Below are positions 1-9,321 of a DNA stretch of 64,000 bases, in pieces. Within the stretch, counting starts at the first letter, position 1. The number at the start of each line of letters is the position of its first letter. The notes beneath the pieces are model-generated. The model saw only the letters and a program-made list of their open reading frames with translations, had not been told where the DNA came from and did not search any database. Location: the NCBI GenBank assembly GCA_016787785.1, contig JAEUTO010000011.1, positions 516,115-580,114 on the forward strand, in the 5' to 3' direction. The position numbers and the translations under genes were made by a program. This DNA comes from Bacteroidia bacterium (GTDB lineage Bacteria; Bacteroidota; Bacteroidia; B-17B0; Aurantibacillaceae).

Positions 1-1
1 T

Positions 2-1084
2 GTTTGGGCAAAGCAAATTGGTGGCGGTGGCGATCAAACCGCTAATGGCTTAGTAACTGATGCGTCTGGCAATGTATATGCAACTGGTAGTTTTGCAGGC
101 GCAACAGATTTTGACCCAAGCGCCGGAGTTTTTTCATTAAATAATATCGGCGCAGACGATATTTTTATATGTGCATTAAACCAATCAGGATTATTTAATT
201 GGGCAAAAGGCATTGGTTCATCAGGTTTCGATTATGGCCGTGGTATAACTCTTGATGGCTCCGGAAATGTATTAACAACCGGTGAATTTTCAGGAACAGC
301 AGACTTTGATCCGGGTGTTGGCACAAATAGCCTGGTTGCTTTTAGTTCTAGTTCTGATTCTTATATAAGCAAATTGAATGTCAATGGAAATTTTATTTCC
401 GCAAAAAACATTGGAAGTTCTGGCGGCGCCGCTGTAGGAAATGGAATAGTTTCTGATGCGTCAAGTAATATATATACTACAGGTTATTTTTCGGGCACAA
501 CAGATTTTGATCCAAATGCTGGCGTTTTTAATTTAGTTTCACCGGGTACTCAGGCAGATGTGTTTGTTTTAAAATTATCCAGCTGCGTTTCATTAAACCC
601 AATTGCGGCAACTAACAATACAGTATGTGCAGGTTCTAGTATTAATTTTAGTGTAACCACAACCGGAACTGTAACACCAACTTATAGTTGGAGTGGGCCA
701 AATTCTTTTACATCAAATAGTCAAACCCCAAGTATAGCAACAGCGGCGAGTATACACAGCGGTGTTTATACGGTTACAGTTACAAATGGCAGTTGTATCG
801 AAACTGCTACAACGCAAGTTAATGTAACAATTTGCACAGGGTTAAAACATAATTTACAAGCTAATCTTAACACGGTTATAGTTTATCCAAATCCAGCGAG
901 TTCAAGTCTGACAATAAAAACAGAGGAAACAATAGAAACAGTTTACGTTTATAATTTGCTAGGCGCTGTAGTTATAGAAGCTAAAAGTAATTCCTTCTCG
1001 ATTGAACATTTAGCGAAAGGTGTTTATACGTTACAAATTAAAACTGTAAATGGAACAGGAACAGTGCGTTTTATAAAAGAATAA
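2..1084 (+). CDS. Secreted SBBP-type beta-propeller protein with T9SS sorting domain (3' part)
   Basis: The reading frame is open from the first bases of the window, so the 5' end lies outside. The visible part begins with repeats of the kind FxWAKxIGG...D...G...DxSGNVYxTGxFxGTxDFDPxxG, seen three times, which are SBBP/beta-propeller repeats. A PKD/Ig-like domain follows (about residues 195-280, with the TNNTVCAGSSINFSV type opening). The last 75 residues are a type A T9SS sorting domain: VYPNPASSSL, a VYNLLG strand, a KGVYTLQI strand and the terminal FIKE. By family knowledge such proteins cross the outer membrane through T9SS and are anchored at the surface or released. Substrate and role are unknown. 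Confidence 0.9.
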   Translation, partial: VWAKQIGGGGDQTANGLVTDASGNVYATGSFAGATDFDPSAGVFSLNNIGADDIFICALNQSGLFNWAKGIGSSGFDYGRGITLDGSGNVLTTGEFSGTADFDPGVGTNSLVAFSSSSDSYISKLNVNGNFISAKNIGSSGGAAVGNGIVSDASSNIYTTGYFSGTTDFDPNAGVFNLVSPGTQADVFVLKLSSCVSLNPIAATNNTVCAGSSINFSVTTTGTVTPTYSWSGPNSFTSNSQTPSIATAASIHSGVYTVTVTNGSCIETATTQVNVTICTGLKHNLQANLNTVIVYPNPASSSLTIKTEETIETVYVYNLLGAVVIEAKSNSFSIEHLAKGVYTLQIKTVNGTGTVRFIKE

Positions 1085-1104
1085 TTTTTAATGATGTATG
1101 GATC

Positions 1105-1136
1105 AAGGCTTATCTGCAAGGATGAGCCTTTTTTTT
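1105..1136 (+). terminator. Rho-independent terminator
   Basis: A 10-bp stem (1105-1114 with 1121-1130, one G-U pair) closes a 6-nt loop and runs into eight T. It sits 21 bp after the stop of the SBBP protein gene. Confidence 0.8.
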
Positions 1137-1221
1137 ATCCATTCCTGAACCCGTTTGGCTGTTGCTAAAAAACTAAACATTAATCGCTAGATTCTTGGTA
1201 TCATTATCTTAAAATAATTTT

Positions 1222-3051
1222 ATGAAGAAGTTAAGTTTACTCGCGTTAATTTTTTGCACACTTATTTTTAATGCTCAAGAAAATACAGCCGCCCAAGAAA
1301 AGGCAAACAAAGCGGCCCAAGAGAAGGAAAGCTGGCTGGCAAAGGAGAAGTTGAAGAACATAACTGATGCAAAAACACTGCCGGCACTAGCTACTTCCTC
1401 ATTTATAGGTTTACAAATAGGTAAATCCAGTGTTATTGACCGAAGGTTATATGATGACTTCTCTGACATATATTATATGAACGAAAAATTTATTGGTGGA
1501 AATTCAAAGGGAGTAGCATATAATATTGTGTTAAATTCAAAAAGCTTTAAAGAAAATTATTCAACAGATAGCGACTGGTTTTCCGATAGAGTTTTTAAAA
1601 CTTCAAAAAATGAATTCATAGTTAAATCAGGGTATATTCATTACATAAAAGAAATTAGTAGTAATTCAATAAAAGCTGAAAGTAAAACTAACATAGAAGG
1701 ACAGCTTTTAGACATTACTGAATTGAAAGATGGAAAAATTGCATTTCTAACTGGCCTATTTTATGGCAAGGGGGTTAAAAATTTATATTTAACAATATGG
1801 GATCAGAAAAACAATAAGTCTGTAAAATATTTAATCCACCCCGAATTTTCGTCCCAAAATCCTCAATTAGTAGCAACCAAAGATAATAATCTGATTGTTG
1901 GATTCGATGCTCGGGAAAGTGACGAAGGTGCCAAAAACCGCACAACTTTTGAAAAAATTAATCCAACGGCATCCTTTACGGGTAATGAGTTAAAATCAAT
2001 CTGGAAAAAAACCTACGCAATCGCAGATGCTTACATGCTCACAGATATGATAGAAGATAGTAAGGGAAACATTGTTTGCATGATGAAGTCAAATGTAGGT
2101 AAAATAAAAAGTGATTTTTCACCTGAAAAAGGATTGGAATATGTTGAATACGGCCTGATTAAATTTAATTCAAAAGGAGAAGATTTTAGGAATAAGGTAA
2201 TTTATAAATTAAGCAAGGATAAATGGGGCAGAAGCTCTGAGGGTGGCTCATTAACAATGGACAAACAAGAGGAGATATACTTTTCTGCTTATGAAAATCC
2301 AAGAATTATTCAAAATCCAAATGGGAGCGGTTATATTATTTGCGGACGATATATTTACGGGTTATGGGCATACTCTACACTTACCGAATCTGTTTCAACA
2401 ACTGATGGCAGAACACGGATGTTTGCCGATCAACCTGCATTGTTTTACGCAGATGAAAATTCAATGGCTATTACTTCAACCGATTTTATTGAAACAACTT
2501 ATAGTAAAGATTATGGTCACTATTATAAAGAATTTAGCCTTACAAATCAATTAGGAATGAATTGGAGCATAAGATCATTTCAATACATACCCGAGCTAAA
2601 GCGATTTCTGATATTAGAATCTAAAAGGCAAAAGCCATTTGAATCACATTTATGGTTATTTGATATCGATCTAAAAAATAATTGGAAAGGCGAAGCCTCA
2701 GCTAATACAGAAATTGCTTCTAATACCGTTAATGCAAATAAACAAAAAACAAGTACAACAAAATCTAATTCTACAGCTACAAATAATTCTTCCGAAGTTG
2801 ACTTTTCAGGCAGTGTTTATTTTAGTTATGACATGATGGGTAAAGATAGGCCAGGTGAAAGGCTATACATTCATTCTGGAAGCAATGCTGCTTATGTGAG
2901 TAGCACGAGTCCGGGTTCTAAAGCAACTGTTAAATGTGAAAAAGGAAAAGCCTATTATTCCTTTACCGGAAAAAAAGCTGACATGAAACTGATCAAGGAA
3001 CTTTCAGTTGATGACTGTGGTAAAACATTTAAATATACCGATTTTAAATAG
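1222..3051 (+). CDS. Secreted protein of unknown function with Cys-containing C-terminal module
   Basis: 609 residues. The N-terminus is a clear signal peptide (MKKLSLLALIFCTLIFNAQ). A short Ala/Gln/Lys/Glu stretch with a duplicated AAQEK follows, then a long beta-rich region that could be a propeller, but I recognise no family. A Ser/Thr/Asn linker (about 500-525) leads to an 85-residue end module with an SGxVYFSYDM start and a VKCEKGKAYYSF ... DDCGKTFKYTDFK end. The next gene's product ends with a similar Cys...CGxT...K pattern, so the two may be partners. There is no T9SS sorting domain. Function unknown. Confidence 0.8.
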   Translation: MKKLSLLALIFCTLIFNAQENTAAQEKANKAAQEKESWLAKEKLKNITDAKTLPALATSSFIGLQIGKSSVIDRRLYDDFSDIYYMNEKFIGGNSKGVAYNIVLNSKSFKENYSTDSDWFSDRVFKTSKNEFIVKSGYIHYIKEISSNSIKAESKTNIEGQLLDITELKDGKIAFLTGLFYGKGVKNLYLTIWDQKNNKSVKYLIHPEFSSQNPQLVATKDNNLIVGFDARESDEGAKNRTTFEKINPTASFTGNELKSIWKKTYAIADAYMLTDMIEDSKGNIVCMMKSNVGKIKSDFSPEKGLEYVEYGLIKFNSKGEDFRNKVIYKLSKDKWGRSSEGGSLTMDKQEEIYFSAYENPRIIQNPNGSGYIICGRYIYGLWAYSTLTESVSTTDGRTRMFADQPALFYADENSMAITSTDFIETTYSKDYGHYYKEFSLTNQLGMNWSIRSFQYIPELKRFLILESKRQKPFESHLWLFDIDLKNNWKGEASANTEIASNTVNANKQKTSTTKSNSTATNNSSEVDFSGSVYFSYDMMGKDRPGERLYIHSGSNAAYVSSTSPGSKATVKCEKGKAYYSFTGKKADMKLIKELSVDDCGKTFKYTDFK

Positions 3052-3116
3052 AAAATCCATTCCTAAACACAATTGTCTATTGCTAAAGTATAATAACTCT
3101 ATACGCAATAAGGCAT

Positions 3117-3124
3117 TACTTTTG
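3117..3124 (+). promoter_or_regulatory. Candidate -7 promoter element
   Basis: TACTTTTG is a perfect match to the Bacteroidota -7 box TAnnTTTG. It lies 15 bp before the ATG at 3140, and supports that start over the upstream in-frame ATG at 3008. I see no convincing TTTG -33 box. Confidence 0.45.
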
Positions 3125-3139
3125 CTCAAAATCAAATTT

Positions 3140-4105
3140 ATGAACACAAAAAATTTTTTATTTAACACCTGTCTCTTTGTTGGAGGCTTATTAAATGCTC
3201 AGGAAGATCAAACGGCTAAAGCCACTAAAATGGGCGACGGGCCATTTATGAGTTACGTTATTAATGAGAGTGGTGGTAATTACACTTACGCCGGAATTAA
3301 TAAAGAAGTTTGGACCTTTACTTTTAAACCGTACGAAGTTAATTTTAAAGAGATAGAAATTAAAGAAGCGGATAAAACGTCAACCGATAATTATTATCCC
3401 GATGAAGAAGCTTTTCCTGCAACGTATGTTTGGGGAAGATTAAATACAGAAGCCTGTATGAAAGGATGGGATTATATTGAGCTTAGAAAGCAAAACAGAA
3501 TGGTTATTTTGGATGAGTGGGTTTATATTCTTGAAAAATGGGAAAACAAAGATAGCTATAGAATACAAAAATGTTTTAAAAAAGGACAGCTATCTGGTTT
3601 TGGTCTAACAAAAAAAGCTTTTGGCGCAGCAAAAGAAATGGAAAAAGCGAATCATAAAGAAACCCTTCAAAAATATTTGGATGAAGCTTTTAAAAAACAA
3701 GGCGAGTTATTACCTGCATGGCAAGCAAACAACAAATCAAAAATAGACAAACGTATAGCAGCTAAAGAAAGATACCAATTTACTATAGATTCAGTAAACG
3801 GTAATTATTGGAATACGGCTGAAGGGAAAAGGGTAAAAGCTCAACTTGACAGAAAGGCTGGTCAGGCAAAAATTACTCTTGTAAATGATTTGTCAATTGA
3901 CTTATTATTACGCCATGGTCAAGGTGTATCTACTCGATTAAAACCAGGAGAAAAAAAGCAATTTGAATGTTCTGGAGACAAAGTAAGAAAAGGTAAACCA
4001 CGCCAAAATAACAATACGCAGTTTGATGACACAGATGTAATTTTAATTGAATCAGATGGAAAGGGATGCGGACAAACAGTTAATGCATCGAGTGTATATA
4101 AGTAA
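3140..4105 (+). CDS. Secreted protein of unknown function
   Basis: 321 residues. An in-frame ATG exists at 3008, but it lies inside the previous gene and encodes no signal peptide. The ATG at 3140 gives MNTKNFLFNTCLFVGGLLNAQ, a good signal peptide, and is preceded by a -7-like box. The middle is Lys/Glu-rich and probably helical (about 180-260). The C-terminal 70 residues are beta-rich, with FECSGDKV ... GKGCGQTVNASSVYK, resembling the end of the upstream protein. No known domain recognised. The 88-bp gap to the previous gene and the promoter-like box suggest its own transcript. Confidence 0.8.
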   Translation: MNTKNFLFNTCLFVGGLLNAQEDQTAKATKMGDGPFMSYVINESGGNYTYAGINKEVWTFTFKPYEVNFKEIEIKEADKTSTDNYYPDEEAFPATYVWGRLNTEACMKGWDYIELRKQNRMVILDEWVYILEKWENKDSYRIQKCFKKGQLSGFGLTKKAFGAAKEMEKANHKETLQKYLDEAFKKQGELLPAWQANNKSKIDKRIAAKERYQFTIDSVNGNYWNTAEGKRVKAQLDRKAGQAKITLVNDLSIDLLLRHGQGVSTRLKPGEKKQFECSGDKVRKGKPRQNNNTQFDDTDVILIESDGKGCGQTVNASSVYK

Positions 4106-4170
4106 AAAGAACAATATATAACCTTTCAAGTTTTAAATAGGAAACGAAACATTTTTTAAAGCAAAAAAAA

Positions 4171-4197
4171 AGAGCCTCCAAAGGGGGGCTCTTTTTA
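4171..4197. terminator. Bidirectional terminator between convergent genes
   Basis: A 9-bp stem (4171-4179 with 4184-4192, one G-U pair) with an AAAG loop is flanked by an A run on one side and a T run on the other. It can serve both the plus-strand gene ending at 4105 and the minus-strand membrane protein ending at 4199. Confidence 0.8.
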
Positions 4198-4198
4198 T

Positions 4199-5665
4199 TT
4201 AAGTTCTTCTTGGCAACGCCAACTGTTTTACAAATAATTTTTTCATGAAGGGTAAGCAAATAAAGAAAAGTATTATGGGCGTCCATTTGCAAATCGTGAA
4301 CCAAAGATCATATTCTTCCTGCCAATAAGTATATAGATACTGATCTAAATAATAACGGTAATCGTAAACGGTTACTTGTTGGCCGTTAATATTTGCAACA
4401 GATTGTACTGCAGGGCTACTATAATTATAAGAGTAGAAATCGTGAAATACAGAAGTGTAACGGCGCAAATAATAAACGATCATCATGGGCATATAAACAA
4501 CTAACAAGAAAAATATCTGATTTAAAATATTAAAGAAAGGTTTAAATGATCTCTGTTGTGTGCCCGTTATAAATAAACTCACAATAGAAGTAACAAACAA
4601 TAAAAATACAAACCATTGAAAACAATGTTCAGAGTTGGAGCTTCTAAAGAATATTTGCGAGATTATAAACGCCAGCAACGGATAAAGGGCCATAGTAATA
4701 GCCGTCATTAAATATTGCTGCCACGAGTTTAATTTAAATAAGATCAGCATCAAGGTTAGCGAAAAGATAGCGTAGAACATGCCCCACAAAAAATCCTTAT
4801 CCCAAATAAATAACTTTCCAAACTTTGCTTCAAATAAATTATTAAAAGCGGTTCGCATTTCTTCTTTGTGATAATCGTTCCCCAGGCTTAACTCATCAAT
4901 ACTTATCCAACCCGTTTTTTGAGCCTTGATATATTTGGCAGCCATTTCATCAATATCCAAATTGGGATGTATCCCGTATTTTTCGCAAATAGAAACATGC
5001 CTTGCGATCTTAACTCTCACTATAGAAATATCTGCAATTGGTTTGTAGTTGGTTCTTATTCGAAAACTGCTTACCAGCTTTGGAAAAATTAAAGTATCGT
5101 TCAAATACTGGTAAGGTGTGTAATTATTGTAAGCGTATATTTTATTTACATTAAAAAAGGTTTGCTTTTTTGTGGTATCATAACTGTTTTCGTAAGAATA
5201 ATAATTGGTAACAACATAGGGTTCTGTTTCGTTTAGTGTATTTACATCCTGTATAATTTCATCATCGGTAAACATGTGGGCTATTTTTGCATTGTAACTT
5301 ATTACAAAGGGCGAAGCAAACCAGGCAAAAATGGTCACACATAGAAATACCAAAAAGAAATTCTTATACTCGTCGCCAAATTTTAAATTCCCAAAATTCT
5401 TTTCTTTGTTAAAGATCAAATAGCGGTAACCCCAAAACCAGGAAAGTATAAAGGAGAGCACACTTAACAGCAAGAACCACAAACCGGAGTCAGCTCTGCT
5501 TGTAAGATCAATTGGCACAAAGCAACCGATCAACGTTGAAATTAAATACAACAGCAAACCAAACCATACTACATAATGGATCTTGCTGATCCACACAATT
5601 GGGTAGTTGGTAAGCAAATAAGTATCAATGCGGTTTAAAAAACCGGGAGCTATTTTTTTAAACAT
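4199..5665 (-). CDS. Multipass membrane protein, likely ABC transporter permease partner
   Basis: 488 residues with no recognised Pfam-type motif. Hydrophobic segments near residues 31-52, 62-85 and 103-125 are followed by a Tyr/Asn-rich soluble stretch of about 170 residues and then about five further helices. The start lies 1 bp after the stop of the upstream ABC ATPase gene, so the two are almost certainly co-transcribed and translationally coupled. The layout (long extracytoplasmic loop between helix bundles) is compatible with an ABC-2-like exporter subunit, but this is inferred from context. Substrate unknown. Confidence 0.75.
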   Translation of the reverse strand: MFKKIAPGFLNRIDTYLLTNYPIVWISKIHYVVWFGLLLYLISTLIGCFVPIDLTSRADSGLWFLLLSVLSFILSWFWGYRYLIFNKEKNFGNLKFGDEYKNFFLVFLCVTIFAWFASPFVISYNAKIAHMFTDDEIIQDVNTLNETEPYVVTNYYSYENSYDTTKKQTFFNVNKIYAYNNYTPYQYLNDTLIFPKLVSSFRIRTNYKPIADISIVRVKIARHVSICEKYGIHPNLDIDEMAAKYIKAQKTGWISIDELSLGNDYHKEEMRTAFNNLFEAKFGKLFIWDKDFLWGMFYAIFSLTLMLILFKLNSWQQYLMTAITMALYPLLAFIISQIFFRSSNSEHCFQWFVFLLFVTSIVSLFITGTQQRSFKPFFNILNQIFFLLVVYMPMMIVYYLRRYTSVFHDFYSYNYSSPAVQSVANINGQQVTVYDYRYYLDQYLYTYWQEEYDLWFTICKWTPIILFFICLPFMKKLFVKQLALPRRT

Positions 5666-5666
5666 A

Positions 5667-6863
5667 TTAAATATCTTTATGAAATAATTGACGGGTACTT
5701 TGACTGATATCCCTGTAATAATTTAACTCTAAGCCATTCTTTTGAATGACCGATAACACATCGAACCATTTTACATCAATACTACAACTGATAATAAAAG
5801 CAGTTCCGGCATCTTCAATTTTATAACCGTTATTTTCAGTTAAACAATTCTGTAATTGTTGTAATGTAAAATTTCCTGCCACTTCATAATTATTCACAGC
5901 GCGGTCAATTCCAAAATCTATTTGTTTGCCATTGTAAATTGTTTTTCCCTGACGAATAAAAATAATGTTATCTGCAATACGCTCTATCTCATGTAACTGC
6001 TGCGAACTTAAAATAATTGAGATGGGATTGCTTTGCGATTGCGCAAAAAATCTTAGATCCTGTAAAAATAATTGTTGCGCGTTAATATCTAAATTAGCCA
6101 AAGGCTCATCTAATATTAACAAATGTGGGCGCCACAATAACATCTTGGCCAATTCAAAACGCATACGGTAACCGCTGGAAATTTGACTCCAGGTTAGGTC
6201 GCGAAATTTATCCAGGCCTAAACGAAATAAAATATAATCTATTTGTTTTAAATTTTGTTCGCCGGTAATATTATGTATGGTGGCAAAAAATAATAAATTC
6301 TCTAATAATGTGCCATGCCATTTTGGAATTCGCTGAGGAATAAAAGCGAATTTATTTTTTGCTTCGTACCAATTATTTGAAAAATTACCCAATGCCGGAA
6401 ATTCAATGCTCCCGCTATCAGTAGAAAGTTGTCCGGATACAATGCGCAGCAAAGTTGTTTTGCCATTTCCATTCTCACCAACCACACCGGTAATTTGTCC
6501 TAACTTTAAATCAAAAGAAATGGGATGCAACTTAAAAGGGTTGCGCCCGCTGTGAAATTGTTTGGTAATACCCTGCGCTTTAAAAACAATGTCAGAATCG
6601 GCATTGGCAGTATTTACCAAAGTAGCATCCTGCAATTTTATTTTTTCTAGTACCTGCAAGGCGGCGCCGGTAATTGCATCTTGCTGCGTGGGATTAACAT
6701 CAATAATGCTTAGATAGTTCTTTCTTAGTTCAAAGATCTCGCCTACCAAAGTTTCCGGTAATTGATAATCGTTTGTAAGATCAAGACTGCGCCGTGTAAA
6801 CAAACTGTAGTCCTTTGACTGGAAAGATTCCTCCAACTGTTGTATAAATTTATTTTCAACCAT
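5667..6863 (-). CDS. ABC transporter ATP-binding protein with N-terminal extension
   Basis: 398 residues. The ATPase domain starts near residue 92. Walker A is GENGNGKT at 129-136, the Q-loop glutamine lies near 177 (FIPQR), the signature is the degenerate SSGYRM at 229-234, and Walker B is LLILDEP at 248-254. The first 90 residues are an extra helical segment unlike a standard ABC ATPase, and about 90 residues follow the D-loop. It heads a two-gene operon with the membrane protein just downstream. The most likely job is powering export or lipid/peptide translocation through that protein. Substrate cannot be read from sequence. Confidence 0.88.
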   Translation of the reverse strand: MVENKFIQQLEESFQSKDYSLFTRRSLDLTNDYQLPETLVGEIFELRKNYLSIIDVNPTQQDAITGAALQVLEKIKLQDATLVNTANADSDIVFKAQGITKQFHSGRNPFKLHPISFDLKLGQITGVVGENGNGKTTLLRIVSGQLSTDSGSIEFPALGNFSNNWYEAKNKFAFIPQRIPKWHGTLLENLLFFATIHNITGEQNLKQIDYILFRLGLDKFRDLTWSQISSGYRMRFELAKMLLWRPHLLILDEPLANLDINAQQLFLQDLRFFAQSQSNPISIILSSQQLHEIERIADNIIFIRQGKTIYNGKQIDFGIDRAVNNYEVAGNFTLQQLQNCLTENNGYKIEDAGTAFIISCSIDVKWFDVLSVIQKNGLELNYYRDISQSTRQLFHKDI

Positions 6864-7032
6864 AGTTTAAAAACGTTTGATGGTGCTCAATAGTACTAAA
6901 AAAGAGAAATATCTTTTCTTATTCAAATATTAATATTAAATTTAATCAAAGGTTTCGGATATAGCAAAACAATAAAAAATAGCGCACACAGAACTTTGAA
7001 CTTTCTAAACGTTTAACTTTAAACTCAAAGCC

Positions 7033-9216
7033 ATGAAAAATAAATACTACTTCTTTGCATTAATTATGCTTTTTAGCATTGTTAGCTTTGCATCACCAAC
7101 GGTAACCGTTCAATTTATTAAAACCGACCAGTTTGGCTATAAACTAACTGCGCAAAAGATCGCGGTCATCTCTAATCCAATAACAGGTTACAATAATGGC
7201 ACACCTTTTACGCCGGGCACCACCTACCAGGTGCGTGACTGGGTAACCGATGCTGTTGTATTCACTTCTTCTATAACCCCATGGAATGGCGGCGCCACGC
7301 AAACACAAAGCGGCGATAAAGCCTGGTGGTTCGATTTTTCTACCTATACAGTACAAGGCTCTTACTATATTTATGACCTTACCAATAATGTAGGCTCGTA
7401 TCGTTTTGATATAAATGATTGTGTTTATAATCCGGTTTTAACGCAGGCTGTGCGCATGTATTATTATGCACGTTGCGGTTCGGCAAAAACAGCTACTGCG
7501 GCAGGCACAGGCTGGGCCGATGCTGCCTGTCATGCAGGTACGCAGCAGGACCTTGACTGCAGGTTATATAATAATACCAACATCTCTACCTCAAAAAATT
7601 TAAGCGGAGGCTGGCACGATGCCGGCGATTATAATAAGTATGTGAATTTTACGTGGAGCGCATTGACAGATCTTTTACTGGCGTACGAAGAAAATCCATT
7701 GGTGTGGCAGGATAATTATAATATTCCTGAAAGCGGAAATGGAGTTCCTGATCTTTTAGACGAAATAAAATACGAGTTAGACTGGCTTTTAAAAATGCAA
7801 CAACCTAACGGTTCGGTGCTTTCCGTAGTGGGTGGTGGTGGTGTTAGTCCGCCAAGTGCCGACGTAGCTTTTAGACGATATGGTCCTGCAAATACTTCCG
7901 CAGCTTTAACCAGCGCTGCTATGTTTGCGTTGGCCGCTATGCAATATACTACAGCTGCTCAAACCGCTTACCATAATCAATTACAGGCAGCTGCAGTAAA
8001 TGCTTATACCTGGGCAGTGGCCAACCCAAGTGTTACGTTTTACAATACAGGTTTGCTGGCAGCGGGTGAGCAGGAAGTTTCTGCCTACGATCTTATGGCG
8101 CACAAAGTTTGCGCAGCTATTTATTTATATGCGTTAACAGGTACGGCGTCTTACAAAAGTTTTGTTGACGCTAATTATACAAACATGCATTTATTGCAAT
8201 GGACCTTCGCTTACCCATTTGAAGGACCGGAGCAAGATGCGTTATTATATTATACAAAAATTCCGGGCGCTACACCCGCGGTGAAGACAGCAATTTTAAA
8301 TGCCTACACAGGCTCAATGCAAACCAATAATGCAGATAACCTACCGGCCTATACCAATAAAACCGATGCCTACAGGGCCTGGTTGGCAAATAACAATTAT
8401 ACCTGGAACAGCAACCAGACAAAATCAAAACAAGGCAATATGTTCTTAAGCATGAATCAGTATTCATTAAATGCTGCAAACGCAACCAATTATAAAAACG
8501 CAGCTTCAGGTTTTATACATTATATGCATGGTGTAAATCCAAATTCAAAAACCTATTTAAGTAATATGGCTGGTTATGGTGCCGAAAATTCGGTAACACA
8601 ATTTTACCATGGCTGGTTCCATAACGGCAGTGCGCTTTGGGATGAAGTAGGCGTATCAACTTACGGCCCGCCTCCGGGATATATTCCGGGTGGACCAAAC
8701 CCGGGTTACGCTTTAGATCCTTGTTGTCCGGGTTCTTGCGGCAACCCAACGGTTAACGCTATTTGTGCAACAAACGTTACACCACCAATGGGACAACCCA
8801 TACAAAAATCGTATAAAGATTTTAACGATAGTTGGCCATTAAACTCTTGGACCATAAGCGAAGCAGGAATTTACACCAATGCCGCATACGTTAGAATGCT
8901 TTCTAAATTTTGCATTGCAGCACCTTGTAATACAATTACAACGGCATTAAAAAATAACGAGAGCGCTGTTTCTGGCTTGATACAAACTATTTACCCGCAA
9001 CCGGCAGAAAATAAAATGACCGTTAAGTTTTACAATAGCGAAAATAATGTTGACCTGTTTTTATACGATGTAAGCGGCAAACAATTATTATCGCGTAACG
9101 AAGCGGTTGTAAACGGATTAGTAGAAGTTGATCTTTCTAACATTGCCAACGGTGTTTATTTTTTGAAAGTTATTTCGAAGAATAAAACGGAGACGAGAAA
9201 GGTAATAAAAGAATGA
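7033..9216 (+). CDS. Secreted GH9 endoglucanase (cellulase) with T9SS sorting domain
   Basis: 727 residues with signal peptide (about 1-21). An Ig-like cellulase N-terminal domain (about 24-115) precedes a GH9 (alpha/alpha)6 catalytic domain. The GH9 hallmark GGWHDAGDYNKY gives the catalytic base pair D196/D199. The late motif ISEAGIYTNAAYV gives the proton donor E610, and GYIPGGPNP is the usual family loop. A T9SS type A domain ends the protein (YPQPAENKMTVKF ... KVIKE). By family it hydrolyses beta-1,4-glucans such as cellulose or mixed-linkage glucan outside the cell. The gene stands alone between a divergent ABC operon and a convergent AsmA gene, not in a SusCD locus. Confidence 0.95.
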   Translation: MKNKYYFFALIMLFSIVSFASPTVTVQFIKTDQFGYKLTAQKIAVISNPITGYNNGTPFTPGTTYQVRDWVTDAVVFTSSITPWNGGATQTQSGDKAWWFDFSTYTVQGSYYIYDLTNNVGSYRFDINDCVYNPVLTQAVRMYYYARCGSAKTATAAGTGWADAACHAGTQQDLDCRLYNNTNISTSKNLSGGWHDAGDYNKYVNFTWSALTDLLLAYEENPLVWQDNYNIPESGNGVPDLLDEIKYELDWLLKMQQPNGSVLSVVGGGGVSPPSADVAFRRYGPANTSAALTSAAMFALAAMQYTTAAQTAYHNQLQAAAVNAYTWAVANPSVTFYNTGLLAAGEQEVSAYDLMAHKVCAAIYLYALTGTASYKSFVDANYTNMHLLQWTFAYPFEGPEQDALLYYTKIPGATPAVKTAILNAYTGSMQTNNADNLPAYTNKTDAYRAWLANNNYTWNSNQTKSKQGNMFLSMNQYSLNAANATNYKNAASGFIHYMHGVNPNSKTYLSNMAGYGAENSVTQFYHGWFHNGSALWDEVGVSTYGPPPGYIPGGPNPGYALDPCCPGSCGNPTVNAICATNVTPPMGQPIQKSYKDFNDSWPLNSWTISEAGIYTNAAYVRMLSKFCIAAPCNTITTALKNNESAVSGLIQTIYPQPAENKMTVKFYNSENNVDLFLYDVSGKQLLSRNEAVVNGLVEVDLSNIANGVYFLKVISKNKTETRKVIKE

Positions 9217-9249
9217 CGTTTTTGACTAATTAAAAACTGAAAACAAAAA

Positions 9250-9277
9250 ACCCTCACCAGTTTGGCGAGGGTTTTTT
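9250..9277. terminator. Bidirectional terminator
   Basis: The stem is ccctc/gagggt with one internal A-C mismatch and a further 3 bp. It is flanked by A7 upstream and T6 downstream, between the GH9 gene and the convergent AsmA-like gene. Confidence 0.8.
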
Positions 9278-9321
9278 AATTTTCCGTTTCCGGTTATTGA
9301 GCTTGTCGAAATGACGGGACA

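Noticed and set aside
3008..3139. Upstream start for the secreted protein ending at 4105
   Set aside because: It overlaps the previous gene, gives no signal peptide, and a -7-like box lies between it and the better ATG at 3140.
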